64,000 nt of DNA, from positions 123,634,727 to 123,698,726 of the forward strand of contig OU015498.1 of assembly GCA_907164885.2 (NCBI GenBank), in the 5' to 3' direction. Below are positions 32,867 to 45,180 of the stretch, one piece after another (position 1 is the stretch's first letter; the number at the start of each line of letters is the position of its first letter). Below the pieces are notes generated by a model. It did not search any database and was not told where the DNA came from. It worked only from the letters and a program-made list of their open reading frames with translations. This stretch comes from Dolomedes plantarius. Lineage: Eukaryota > Arthropoda > Arachnida > Araneae > Dolomedidae. The position numbers and the translations under genes are program-made.

Positions 32867-35122
32867 CAGTAGAACCCCGATTTTGCGTTTTTCATGGGAC
32901 CAGCGGTAAAAAACGTACGAAACGGGAAAACGTAAAATCGGGGTTAAAAAAAATCCATGCATATTGTTCAAAAATTGACACCGGATGAACTATAGGAAAA
33001 AATGTGTTATCTTTACTTGTTTTTTGCTTTTAGATACAATTTCAACTACAGCACGTTCAATACTAACAATTTTTCGCAAATTTGCTTCTTGGTTTACATT
33101 TGAAACTAAAAATTGTTTGGGAGTTTTTATGCTTTGAATTGCTTGATGAGCTGTGGGTACTACAACCTCCGTTAATTTTTCTTCATCTTCATCACCACTA
33201 TCATCGGAAGCGGGCATTAAATTAGATATTGAAGGAATTTGTGAAGTGATGAGATGTGCGTCGCAGTCGATATACGCGTCATTGACTTCCGGAAGATTTT
33301 CACCTTCTGCCAAGCAATCTTCTTCTTCCGTTTCATTGCAAGCTGAAGGTGAAGTGCTAATTTCATCGTTGGATTCCGAGAAACCTGCTTTATTAAACAC
33401 ATTGGTAACACATTTTTTGTCGACACTGTCCAACGCTGCAGAAATCAAATTCAGAGCTTCTATAACATATATCTTTGCTGTAGAAGCATCATGCAGGTCA
33501 CCGGAACCAAAAAAAGGGAGTGATTTCCTAACCAGTTGTTTCCTGTAATGTGATTTAAATGATCGGATAATTCCTAGATCCAAAGGTTGAAGTTGGCTGG
33601 TGCAGTTTGCTGGAAAAATTCTACTCGCACATTTTTCATTTTAAGATCCAAATGAGAGGTGCACTTATCAATAAAAATAATGATTTTTCGCTTCTGTAGT
33701 CACATTTTTCCATCCAGTTTTCGAAGAAAATCTTCAAACAGCGATTGAGTCATCCACGCCTTTTTATTCGAAGCGTAATCCATGGGTAAACTTTTCACAT
33801 TTTTGAAACACCGTGGTTTCTTTGCTCTACCGATCACAAGAGGCGTTAATTTCTCACTTCCGTCGGCATTAGTACATAGTAAAACAGTTAAGAGCATTTT
33901 TGTAAGCTTTCCCCAGTGGCAATTTTCGCCTTTGACCGTCAATGTTTTGTCGGGTAACAAGATGAAAAAATTTCCCGTCTCGTCGGCGTTGAATACGTCT
34001 CTTGGATTGTACTCCTTTAATAAATTTTGCAAAATGTTCTCTTTCCACTGCTGCACAATTGCAATATCCACACCATCGGATTCTCCACAGATAGATTTAA
34101 AACATAAATTGTTCCTTTTTTTAAATCTGTCGATCCAGCCATTCGATGCAGAGAAGCCCTGGAGTTTAAGCCTTTCAGCAATTTCAAGCGCCTTTTCTTT
34201 AACGATGGATCCGTTTATTGGAATTTTTTATGCCCGGGCTTCCTTGATCCATTCCATTAAAATTTTTTCCACATCATCATACGGAGATGTCTTAAGCGTT
34301 TTTCGTTTCTTTGCAGATTTTCCAAATTTTTCAGCACTTAACTCTACTGAAGTTTCTTGCTTTAAAATAGTTTGCAAAGTTGAATATGCAATATCCAAAG
34401 ATTTAGCAAGATGAATTTTAGTGCCATGAAATTCTTTAGCTTTTTCGACGATTTCGGCCTTTTCGGCTAGAGAGAAACATTTTCGTTTAGACATCCTTCC
34501 TTCAGGTTAAGAACGCTTCACGATGAGAAAAATGGTTACGATGCTCAAACGAACTTTTACAGACCAGCTGAAACCAGTTCTACCTTTAGTGGATTGCATG
34601 GTCTGGTCATAGAATCCCCCCCCTTTCCATGTGAAGTGTGGACATTGGACAATCAAACCAAAAGAGAACCATCACCTCTTTCTCTTTTGTTGACAGACAG
34701 TGATCGAAGAATCGGAAGGCATTGCCGTTATTCTCCCCCACTTGCGGGAGCCTCGTGCTTTTCTCCTTCCCCCACCCTTCTGATTTTGACACTGGGAGGA
34801 AGCCCCTCATGTCTACCACACACAGACAAAAGGACAATAAGCCGGAACAGAAAGAATGCCAGAACGCAACTTAAAACTCAAGAAACAAGTATTTCTTGAA
34901 AGAAAGTACTCGAAAAAGTTTGTGTGAGCCTTGTAGAGGAAAAATGATTTTGATCTTGTCTTTAGAAAAAAACGTATTAAGCGGGATTTTCTGGAAAGAG
35001 GTAACGTAAAATCCGGGATATTTTAACATTATCGGTATAGGCAATTTTCACGGACCAGTAGAAAATGACGTAGGAAGCGGGATAACGTACGAAACGGACA
35101 ACGAAAAATCGGGGTTCTACTG
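32867..35122 (-). mobile_element. Pogo/Tigger element, near full length
   Basis: Ends CAGTAGAACCCCGATTTTGC at left and CAGTAGAACCCCGATTTTTC reversed at right. Subterminal copies of AACGTACGAAACGG occur at both ends. TA flanks on both sides (32865-32866, 35123-35124) inside TA-rich tracts. 2256 bases with a broken transposase on the minus strand. Confidence 0.9.
32990..34494 (-). pseudogene. Pogo/Tigger transposase with few disabling changes
   Basis: Starts MSKRKCFSLAEKAEIVEKAK with a psq helix-turn-helix (34494-34228). It continues in shifted frames through a CENP-B-type domain (GFSASNGWIDRFKKRNNLCF, KSICGES) and the DDE domain: VFNADETGNFF (first Asp), KIIIFIDKCTSHLDLK (second Asp), CTSQLQPLDLGIIRSFK (third Asp). 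It ends with an acidic C-terminal region (33583-32990). Breaks seen: a frame change after the HTH (near 34230), a TGA after KLDGKM (near 33697) and a 1-base shift near 33610. I count 29 residues between the second and third Asp. Probably inactive. Confidence 0.85.

Positions 35123-35163
<41 letters not shown>
35123..35163 (+). repeat. (TA)n(TG)n microsatellite
   Basis: Simple repeat at the right edge of the pogo element. Confidence 0.95.
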
Positions 35164-35171
35164 ATAGATAT

Positions 35172-35262
35172 AACCCCCATAATGGCCGTTCTTACAAAGG
35201 GGTTATGAAATTTCCCTTTCTAAAGAGAGAATTGGAAAAATGGGTCCCGTAAGCTAATAGTT
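35172..35262 (+). repeat. Right half of the (TA)n-bearing miniature repeat
   Basis: ATGGCCGTTCTTACAAAGGG, AAAATGGGTCCCGTAAGCTA matches 13684-13765. The left half is not recognisable before the pogo element. Confidence 0.7.
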
Positions 35263-36742
35263 AACAGAGAAGTTACACTGCAGGATATATTCTAATATAC
35301 TGTATACAATAATTTCAGAACAGTTTTCAGATGCTATTCAGAAAACTTAATTACTTAAACAGAAGTAGCATTATAAAAATTTTCTAACAACAGTTGTTTT
35401 AGTTACTGTCGTCATAGTTTTTGATTAGGTTATCAAATTATCCAATTATCAGAGTTAATCGAAAAATTCTTTTTAGAATTTCTGTCTGACCGTTTGACAA
35501 CATGCGCAAAATTACCATCCACATTTTTCTTAAATGAAGGAGTTTATGAATAAAACGTTAACAGGAAATCAAATTATATATTTTGATGTATTAAAAAATT
35601 ACACCTTTTTCAATAAAATAAGCAACATTTACTGGTGCGCAGATGACACATTTCAATACTGTCGAATTTACCCTGCAGACCACATTTCAAATTTCTCTAT
35701 ATTTATAGGTAAATAGAAATCTTACGGATATAACAAATAATCCAATGTCATTATTTGTTGCTATTTATTTTTATCTAGGAAAGGTTCCATTACTAACTTC
35801 CAATTCGATAGTTTTTAAAATGTTCTCTCATCAAATAAGTTCTAGATGTATATCAAAATAAAAATAAGAGAGGTTTGTTCCATTCTTATAAGATAACAAA
35901 ACCGGCCATTACCGACCCTTCAAGATTTTTTGCTCTGGATTGAAAATGAAGTACACGTCTTACGGAGAATCGTGACATCAATAAATCGAATTTTAAACCA
36001 ATGTAGTATATTATAAAGACCGAGACCTAAGGATGGCAAAATTTGTAGTGCTGCCATCTAGCTTAAGCAATTAGAACTAATAAATAATCCACCGAAAGAA
36101 ATTCCATTCAAAAAATAAATATGGATTAATTGCTGGTGCTGCCCTCTTGTTTGTATATATTGTACCATCAGATTATAATTCACATAGTTTTTTAATATAA
36201 ACAGATAGTTAGTGTAAATTAAAAAACAACAACCTTTCTACATGTTATTAAAATTAATTTTTTAAAAAGTCTATGAATATAAAAGTATAAGTTCATTTCA
36301 GTAAGCAACTATAAAAAAATAAATTGTTTTGATTGTAAACAAAACACTTATTTTCCTAAACTTTTTGCTATTATTTACGAAAAAAATGGTCTCACTATGT
36401 GATATCAGTCCGAAGAAACCTCCTCAATTTAAAATCTAAAAATAAAGTATTTTGACGAGTGTATTTCCTTTTTAAATGATTTTCTAGTGAAAATTCTTAA
36501 AAAAGAAATATGTAATGATTTTTATGAGGTAATTTTTAGCAAATAGTGACAGATGATTGGCAACATTAATGAAGAAAGTCTAAAGTTTGGAATTTTTCTT
36601 TTATAGTATTCTAGTACATAAATGTGCTTCTTTTCTAACAACAAATAAAAGCTATTGCATAGCAAAAATTACATTAAATAAGCATGGGAACTTCTAACAC
36701 TAGAGTTTATGACATGCTGAGAGATTATTTAAAGCGCTTCAC
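35263..36742. other. No recognisable gene
   Basis: AT-rich. The 60-residue frame at 35534-35716 has no recognisable similarity. Confidence 0.4.
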
Positions 36743-36982
36743 CATTGAGGCGGGGAAAGGCAAAGTGGTGTAAGTCACATTTTTAACGTTTTTTATTTGA
36801 AGGCAAAAATATAATCTCCATGTTCAATTTATAGTGGAATTACAAATAATTATTATTTGCAATATTATAATAATTATTATGAATTATAATTTGTTCAATT
36901 GATAGTGAAATTTTTTGTAGTTTTTGCAGTAAAACGCTTTGGACTTACAGACTTACGCCACTTTGCCTTTCACCGCCTAATG
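36743..36982. mobile_element. MITE, ~240 bases
   Basis: Left CATTGAGGCGGGGAAAGGCA followed by AAGTGGTGTAAGTC; right end reversed reads CATTAGGCGGTGAAAGGCAA followed by AGTGGCGTAAGTC. The inverted repeats are about 32 bases. The interior is A/T-rich, with AATAATTATT palindromes. Target duplication unclear, so superfamily unassigned. Confidence 0.75.
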
Positions 36983-36984
36983 TA

Positions 36985-37903
36985 TTCGATACGTGAGACG
37001 ATTGGGAATGATGAAAGACGCTGAATTTATCAATGAAATATATTAATTCACTCTTTAAATTTTTATTCCTGATATAGTAAGTGTTTTTACATTTCGAGGG
37101 TAGTATCTAGTTGATGTTTATCTGCATAGACCAGTGATTCCCAACAGGGGCGGTACCTCCCCTAGTGGGCGCTGAGAACAACCAGGGAGGCACTGCTGAT
37201 CCAAGACATAATAGCGAGGCGCTCAAACTCAGCTACCAACAGTTCTGGCAGCAAAATCGGATACCGATACCGTATCTTGGATTATTGGCTGTGGTACAAA
37301 ATTTTTAATTGCATTTCCATCATCCTATTGAGTGAAACATGGGTTCAGTGTAGTCGCAAATCTGCTTACTAGAAACAGAAACCGATTACCAAGAGCTAAT
37401 CGCGATGGTTTAAAAAATGCTTCTGACAAAAATAGAGCTGAACATTAATAAATTAATAGCAGCTCACCAAAATCGTTCTTATTGAGATTTGTTTTAATGT
37501 TATTCGTAATTATTACTTTATTTCAATATTATCCTTCGTTATCTTTATTTTGTGTGTGTAATGCGAATGTTACTATGGTTGGTTTTAATAAATAGTTTTA
37601 TAATTTCACGCTTCAAGGTGTCTTATTTACGACATATTTCTTTACTATATTGAAGGACATAGGTAGAAATATATATACATAAAAGAAAGTAAATTTGTCA
37701 CTGCATCTCTGTATTTTAGCTTAAGAAGGAAAATATGAATGGGTGCGCTGAGTAATTTTTCTTTTGAAATGAGGGCGGTAGGCCAAATAAGGTTGAGAAC
37801 CTCTGGTATAGACGATCTTAAAATCAAAGGTATGTTAGATAGATCCAAAGTATGTTTAAGAATTCAATGTGTTTTAAATAAATTTGCGACAAATAATCTA
37901 GTA
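36985..37903 (+). repeat. ~430-base repeat unit, partial, split by a hAT element
   Basis: 36988-37131 and 37806-37896 match 41643-41861 in order (GTGAGACGATTG.., CCTGATATAG, TTCGAGGGTAGTAT, then AATCAAAGGTATGTTAGATA, GCGACAAATAA). The hAT element 37132-37805 interrupts it. Confidence 0.8.
37132..37805. mobile_element. Non-autonomous hAT element
   Basis: Ends CAGTGATTCCCAAC and CAGAGGTTCTCAAC (reversed). Flanked by 8-base duplications GCATAGAC (37124-37131) and GTATAGAC (37806-37813), one mismatch. Contains a GC-richer left part (GGGGCGGTACCTCCCCTAGT). No transposase. The uninterrupted repeat at 41643-41861 serves as the empty-site reference. Confidence 0.85.
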
Positions 37904-39299
37904 AAATTATGATTTGACCTAGTCAAAATTGCTTCACAGGCGATTGAAGTAGTACTCAACTCAACAAATCTTGCCTTTTAACATATCCAAAATCGGACAA
38001 AATCCGATCATGGAAAAGCACCTAAAAATCAAATCCAAAATGGCGGCCATTTTTCTAAATTATCGTATTTGTTAGTATAAGATGAAATGTTTTCTAATGT
38101 GTAATTTTAATGTGTCACGGAGTAATTTTGGGCGATATTTAAAAATTAAGATGTTAATTAAAAAATGTATGGGAAAATACCATGGATAAGGCTTTTTGAG
38201 ACAAGCAACGTGAGAACAGGTTCCCCGGAGAGTTAGAAGACCGAAAACCGACAAGGAGAGGACAGGAGGACAATGGAAAAAGGAAATGAAACCTGAAGGC
38301 GATAATTAAAAGAAAACGGGGTAATAGCTAAGACTGGCATTGACACTGCTATATTTGAATAAAATTGCACATGATAAAAAGGTTCCATGCATAGTCACTT
38401 TTGACCAACCATTATATTGGAAAGCATCACAAATTATTCCCGAATACAAAGAACTTGAGAACACAGTATTAGTGATTGGGTCTTTCCATACTCTCATGAA
38501 TCTTGTGGTTTCGATTGGGACATTAATGAACGGCTCAGGTTTAAATGAAGTGTTACAAGAGATATATGGTTCCAACGCTGTGTTTCATATATGATAACTG
38601 GCAAATCCCGCCTAGCTTAGTTCTTGTGGCACAATCACGCCTAGCTTAGCTAACAGAGATCCAGGAAAGCTAGCACATTCTCGAAAGCTGACTTGTGCAA
38701 ACAGGATTCTTCGTTTATATGTAGGAACAACGAAACCATCGGTCAACCTGAAAGAACTTGTCAGTTTTATTATGAAAGTGTACGTGCCAACCTGGTTTGA
38801 CATCAAGACTAAACCTTCTTGTAAATATGGGCCTATCCCCGTTTTAATATGGTTAGAAGATCTTCATATTTGCATGAGGAGCTGAAGAGCATTGTATTAA
38901 AAACTATTCAACGAAATTCATTCTTTGCACACCCATAAAATTTGTTGCTAGCCATGTTACAAGACGAGGAGTTAAATATAAGGGAACTAGCTCTTTGAAG
39001 AATATTAAAAGCAAGAGAACAGACCAAAGGCAGAAAAATAAGCGAGTTTCAGCTTCCTCAACTTCAGATCGGAGCAACAAATTATTGCGATTTGATAAAT
39101 TAGTGGAAAGAAAATGTTACCGAACCACCAATGACGATGAAATACGGTGATACAGAAATAAAGACTATGATTTCTTGATGAGACAATTCCCTATATTTTG
39201 AGAAGTTCCGTTGTCACACACAAGCAGTAGAACGGTGTGAAAAGCTAGCAACTGAGGCTGCATTATCTGTTTGTCATTCAGAGGCAAGAGACGATTGTA

Positions 39300-40601
39300 C
39301 AGAGGCTGTTCGCACATTTTTTAGACGATTTTTGTAAGCGGTAATAAAAAATCATTTGCTGCAAAAGAAATAATTGCAATTGTACTATGTTTTTAAAAGT
39401 CAAAATTATCGTCTACGGCTTGAAAGTTTTGTTTTTATTCAAAATGGCGTTTTTAACAAAGCAGTGGTTCGAAGGCTACATTTATGCTCTTTCCGAAGAG
39501 AAATATGCATACTCCGTTATCCAAAAACGATGTGAGAGTCATGGTTTTGTGATATCTAAAGCGTCGATAGGTAATATCGTCAACAAGAAAGGAAAAAAAA
39601 CGTCAAATTGGAGCCTCAAGTGGGACAAAAATTCCAAACAAGTATCCAAGGAAAAAACGGATATCTTCGACTATTGCAAAGGTACGTTGTTTAATGTTAA
39701 AAGAAAATCCCCCTAGTCAAAGGACAGTTGCAAAATCATTAAAATGCTCGGTGTCCACTGTAAACAAAATGATAAACGTTGATTTAAATCTTAAGAAAGC
39801 GAAAAAACGCAATGTGCATCGTCTTCTTCCAAATCATATCGCTGAACGCAGGACACGTTGCAGAATTCTATATGAGAAACACTTATCCAAAGAAAAATGG
39901 AAAACAATTGTGACAATAGATGAATCATGGGTGTATTTAAATGATTGCAAAAAAAAAGAGCCATTTATTATCATAAAAGGGGAGAAAAAAATTTAAGTAC
40001 GTGGTTCAAAGAATCGAAAGAAAGTTTTTCTAAGGGATTCATGATTGTTGCTGGTTTTTCTTATAATGGCAAGTTAAAAATAAAGAGAGTGGGAAAAAAT
40101 GTCAAGATTAACTCCAAATACTATCAGGAACATATTTTATCGCCAATTTTTCTGAATGAAATACCATCGCTTTACCCACAGTGCCATCAATCTGTGAGAC
40201 TCCATAAGGACAAAGCTAGCAGTCACACATCAAAATCCACTGTAAATTTCCTAAAAGAAATGGAACAAAAAACTGGTATCAAGGTCATACCCTTCACTGA
40301 TATCCCTACTAAATCTCCCGATGTATCACCCAAGGATTTTTGTGCTGTCGGACTTTTAAAGTCTGCATTATCCAAACGTCGTCCCAAAACCCTTACAGGA
40401 CTCTGGAAAGCTGTTCAGGAGGAACGGGATAGAATACCTCTTCAGACACTTCTAAAGGCATTATTATCCTGGAAATTGCGGTGTCGAAAGATAGTTCAGA
40501 ATAAGGGATGTCAAATAGAACATTTAAAACACAAGAATTTTATGTAATTTAGTTTTGTGAATACAATATACATCGTCTAAAAAATGTGTGAACAGCCTCT
40601 G
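39300..40601 (+). mobile_element. Rosa-like (DD41D) mariner element, copy 1
   Basis: Ends CAGAGGCTGTTCGCACATTT and CAGAGGCTGTTCACACATTT (reversed), with inverted repeats of about 33 bases. Flanked by TA (39298-39299, 40602-40603). 1302 bases. Inserted into the decayed gene of the unclassified transposon. Copy 2 is at 53536-54839 on the other strand. Confidence 0.9.
39441..40547 (+). pseudogene. DD41D transposase, copy 1, two frameshifts
   Basis: MAFLTKQWFEGYIYALSEEK starts an HTH domain. The frame is lost at the A8 tract near 39593 (GKK..), regained before LKENPPSQRTVAKSLKCSVS, and shifts again at the A9 tract near 39948, just after TIDESWVYLNDC (first Asp). It then runs open to 40547 with HKDKASSHTS (second Asp) and SPDVSPKDFCAV (third Asp). 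I count 41 residues between the second and third Asp. Family role: TA-target cut-and-paste transposase. Inactive as it stands unless the second shift is tolerated by ribosomal slippage. Confidence 0.85.
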
Positions 40602-41433
40602 TATAGGAACCAAGATAAAAGGTACACAAGACTTACAAAATATTGAGACAAAATCTCAATATTTTCATGATAAAGAAAGTGCAAAAAATTTCAGAAAATA
40701 ACACTTAAACATTATTAAGAAGGAATCTATTGGTTAAATGCTTTTTAATATGATATGTTTAATTTGCGCAACAAATAAAAACAAATAAAAATGTTTAAAT
40801 GAGTTTTATTGCCACGTTTTTAAATGTCGCCTTTTTATACAACTTTGCAAAACTTCAATTCTAGTGCGCCACCTGAAGATACTTTCAAAACAGGTTGAAA
40901 TTTTGCACTTTTGCAACTTGGGCCATGGATCAATGATTGGTGATACAGGAAAGAAAACAATAATAATAATAATAAAGGTTTATCGCTCCACCCTACCCTA
41001 CAGTATCTGATATGAACGTTGTAACTGAAAACAGTAACAGTAATTCATATGTATAGTTTTTTGTCTACTAACTATAAAAAAAACTCATTTATACTTATCA
41101 CCAAACTTAAAATTATTTCTATGTTGTTTAAATGAAATCTGTTGTTTAAATATAATATAATTTCTATGTTGTTTAAATATGTACAATGATATTTATAGGC
41201 TGTGTTTTCATTACCCTAAATATTACAAACTATCTTCAAACTAAGGAATCAAAAGTTTGAAAAACAGACGCCATTTATAATTTGATTTTTCGGTACTTTC
41301 CCATGGTGTCATTTTGTCCGATTTTGGATATGTTAAAAAGCAACATTTGCTGAGTTGAATACCACTTCAATCGCTTGTGAAGCAATTTTGCCCAGGTTTA
41401 TGGGTCATTTTTCTTAGTTTGACTGGACTAAAA

Positions 41434-42040
41434 TAACAGAGGACCACAAATGTAGCTAGTATCTGATACTCCGCTGCGTATGCTAAATTACAGAATATAT
41501 CTACAAGTAAAATAATATTACGGTTCAATGTATAAAAATATATATTAAAGTGGTAAGTTTTTCGCTTATTACAAAATAATTGTGATTATTTTTGAAGTCG
41601 CTAAAATGTTGGAAATATTTTTTTTTAAATAGAGCAATAAGTGAGACGATTGAAAATGATGAAAGACAATAAATTCATTAATAATATATGTTAATTTTCT
41701 CTTTAAATTTTTATTCCTGATATAGAAAATATTTTTATATTTCGAGGGTAGTATTTAGTCGATGTATACCTTTAAAATCGATGATTTTGAAATCAAAGGT
41801 ATGTTAGATAGATCGAAAGTATGTTTAAGAGCTCAAATTGTGTTAAATGAATTTGCGACAAATAACAGAGGACCACAAATGTAGTATCTGATACCCTGCT
41901 ACTTATGTTAAATTAGAGGATATACCTAAATAATGTTACGATTCAATGTACAAAAATACATAACAAAGTAGCCAGTTTTCCCCTTATTATAAAGTAATTA
42001 TGATTATTTTTAAAGTAGCTAAAATGTTGGAAATAAATTT
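41434..42040 (+). repeat. ~429-base tandem repeat, about 1.4 units
   Basis: AACAGAGGACCACAAATGTAG occurs from 41434 and 41863, each followed by TATCTGATAC and later TTATTA.AAAGTAATTATGAT-type sequence and GCTAAAATGTTGGAAAT. The middle segment 41643-41861 matches 36985-37903. It forms the landing platform for the elements to its left. Confidence 0.85.
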
Positions 42041-45000
42041 TTTCTCTAAAAAATATGTAGAATCTCAAAGAAATTCTACAAAATCATAAATGATTTTTGT
42101 AACTATCACAGTAACAATATTTAGACTCAAGAAATATGATTTTAGCTTATCATTTTGCATACAGAGAGTAGATAAATGATTTTAAGCATTAAATTTTTTT
42201 GAGGGGGGAGGGAAAAACCATATAAAGGTTCAACAATTAAAATAAATATGGAAGTCGTTAAACTAAATGCTTGTACAAAAATATATTTTAGGTAGTAAAA
42301 TTATGTGGTTAGTGTGGTAGTAAAATTAAGTGGTAAGAAGTGTTAGCCAATCATAACAAATAATGCATGATATAAAGATACTTGCATTTATTTCTTAGAA
42401 AATGGTTTGATTGAATGAATTTACAGAAAATTAGACAGTTTTAATTTTAATTTCAATAAATAATGCTAAAGGAGAAGAATCGCAGATTAAAAATTTTGTT
42501 TTATTATTTAGACCTTCCTACATCCTTACGTTTTTACAACTCAAAAATGAAAAATGGAAAAAAAAAAACTAACTTGGCACTGCAAGGTCTGTGTGTACGT
42601 TTCTATACGAGAAGGCGTTTGAAGAAACGGAAATGCAAATATATTTTGTATTGTTTGTATAAGAATGATGGAAGTAATATCATTTTTATATTGATACTCA
42701 GAGATTGAAATTAATTTTGGCAATGATATGCTGATTATGTGTATGCCCGTATCTTCATTCTACTAGTGTAATATGATACATGAAGTAAGTTTGGTAGAAG
42801 AACAGAGATGATGAGGAGTTTATAAAGTACGTATTGGAAAGCATAGAGACGTATGGAAAAACTGGTTGAGATGTACCCATTTATCTCCCATATGAAATAT
42901 TACAAACGTGACACACAAAAATTTTAATTTAATGTTTGAATGAACCACAATAGCCTCCAACTTTATAGCAAATTTATATTTACTATAGGGAAAACTGTGT
43001 CACACCATGTCTGAATTCTAATGAGCTTTTATATTCGCTTTCTTTTACTTCTTATAGCTAGGGTGATATAAATGTTGTTTACAGATTCGGGGAAATAGAG
43101 ATATTTTTTTATATTTTGCTAATATATATATATATATATATTTAAATACTAATATAATTTTATATAACTGAGAATTTTTAAAAAAATGAGATAACACGAA
43201 TATCGGTAGAAATGTCCTTATAGCAAGGGGTAAACAATACGTTTTTTTATGAATGAAGGTAACTATTATTAAATTTAAAGTGAAACTAGAAAAAAGAAGT
43301 CTTCCTTAAAGCAATGCCAAGTCTAGTATTGATGGCTTGGGTTCTTTAATTCCAACACGACTGTACAAAAAAAATTTGAGTATGTTTACATGTTAAATTA
43401 TAATTGTACATAAGTGGCTGTGTGTATATAGTTATGAGTGCGTAGGTATGTAATTAGACCCAGCCAAAATCGGTGTACAATGACGCTATATGTATTAGAA
43501 TATGGTAAAAAGGGAGTAGAAACAATATAAAGTTCTGTTAAATTATGTGCTGGAGAAGGAATCGTTTGTTAACAGAAAAATTATTTCAATTTCTGGTTGA
43601 ATAGAATTATTCCGTAATATGGTTTTTTGCTGCTATAAGCTGAGAAAAATGAAAGGAAGTGTCAAGAAAGATTGGTTTAAGTATTTCGAATGATGATCAA
43701 TCAACAATATTTATGTGCCTCTGAAAATAATAGGGAATGAATAATTCTCTTATTGAAATTATTAGTTTCATGAATCGATGAAATATTTATTTAAATTAAT
43801 TAAATTCCTGTAATTTGAAGGCAAATTTATATAACATGATGTCTATATCACCTATCACCCGACGGGTGACAGGAGGATCTAGGCTTTAGTAAACATTTTT
43901 ATGACCATAAAATGCTGAGAAACACATTTTTTTCTCACTACATCCAAAACAAGGATAGGCGTCTCCTGAGAAATCGGAAAGGTGTTCTTTCGCCTATACA
44001 AATTTCTTTCTCGTTCTTTTATTCTCTTAGTTTGTCCGCGATACTATTAACTACACCATATTAGAGTACCTCATACGAGAAAACCAAGTGAGACAGGTAT
44101 TTACATGCCCTTAAAAGCGTTTCCTTCAATAATATTTTCTCTCTTTTCATAAACCGGTTACAACATCGACTTTCTAGTAGATGACCGCAATCCTATATAA
44201 TAACACGGCTGACTCATCGGTGGTATCTCTCCAAGTCCTTTCTTAGAAGTGGTCGAGATTGGTGGCGAAAGACATTTAAGGGTCATGCAAGTTCGATTAA
44301 GCTCCTACTGGGTCATAAGGAAAGAGTCATGAAAGTGAAGGAAGTTTGGTACAGAAACACGAATACGTCAAAATGGCTGAGGATTAATGGCGGTCTTGGC
44401 CTTATTTCAAGGTCTTCTGAGAGGCATGGTCAGTAGACGGTCAGGTTTCGTCTCGCGAAAGATGGAGTGGATCTGTTAAGTACGGGATGCCTTTATACAT
44501 CAATATGAATTGCTCGCATAGCAATTGTATTGAAGATGAAAGCTGGTTGTGTGTTTTTTTTTTCAGAAACAAAATGCCAACGAACTTTCAACCCATATGA
44601 AATGCTGCTCCAGTTTTACCAAAGGAAGCAAACACGTGCCTCGGAAATATCGAGGTTACAGTTCATAAAATAAAGGATTAATAGATTTGAGGTAGTTTAT
44701 TTACAACCGGCTTTGAAAACATCTAGTCTATGTTTTGTTCAGGCAACAACAATGTAAGGTGCCCAGTTAAAAACTGTAAGGTTTAATACAGTATAGATTT
44801 AAATAAAAGTAGAAAGTGGGTCCCAGACAGAAAGATGAGAACTGTATTTAACATTTAAACATTTAGTACATTTACACATATGTACAAAAAGCAATAGTAC
44901 AATTTATACATGCAATATTTACATCGATTGCATATTTCAAATAGAAAAATGACTAAAGCTACCCTTTTTCGGTTATATTCATATTTTTCAAGTATATTCA

Positions 45001-45180
45001 AAGTGTCACAGTTTGTGGTCTTTTCGGACGCTTCGAAAACTCATAGATCACCGAGTTTGACGCACCCTAAACCATCATAGGCTAGGGTTTACTTCGATAG
45101 CCCTTGTTTATTCGCTGGAGTTTCCCGACCAAAGTAAAAAGGGCAAAAATACACTGACGTCACCTCAAAGAATACTTACC
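42041..45180. other. No recognisable gene
   Basis: AT-rich. Contains (AT)n at 43121-43141 and a 15-base palindrome TCACCCGACGGGTGA at 43855-43869. 44170-44530 is somewhat GC-richer but matches nothing I know. The frame at 42463-42708 shows no similarity. Confidence 0.4.

Larger units (their letters stand above)
38340..40702 (+). pseudogene. Decayed transposon protein of unassigned family, split by a DD41D insertion
   Basis: Longest frame 38340-38594 (84 residues): VPCIVTFDQPLYWKASQII, VLVIGSFHTLMNLVVSIGTL, MNGSGLNEVLQEIYGSNAVF. After frame breaks it continues in pieces (ANRILRLYVGTTKPSVNLKE, YVPTWFDIKTKPSCKYGP, MLQDEELNIRELAL) to QAVERCEKLATEAALSVCHS / EARDDC at 39297. Past the insertion it resumes with TKIKGTQDLQNIETKSQYFH DKESA (40604-40702). 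I recognise the GSFHTLM..SIG and QAVER..KLATEA motif pair from uncharacterised proteins in invertebrate repeats, but I cannot name a function or see a DDE triad. Confidence 0.6.
37897..41433 (+). mobile_element. Unclassified DNA transposon with ~140-base inverted ends, carrying a later insertion
   Basis: 37916-38056 and 41262-41403 are inverted repeats, sharing CAAAATTGCTTCACA.GCGATT, ACATATCCAAAATCGGACAA, AAAAATCAAAT..AAATGGCG. The left edge is joined to GCGACAAATAA and the right edge to TAACAGAGGACC. The next tandem unit has these two joined directly at 41855-41876 (the empty site). The shared AAATAA implies a 3-6-base target duplication; a TAA duplication would give ends TCTAGT/TTTAGT. Inside are a decayed gene (38340-39297, continuing 40604-40702) and the DD41D element 39300-40601. 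Superfamily not assigned. Confidence 0.7.

Noticed and set aside
33153..33548. Long plus-strand frames opposite the pogo transposase (also 33782-34414)
   Set aside because: They are antisense shadows of the minus-strand transposase, whose motifs and flanking inverted repeats are clear.
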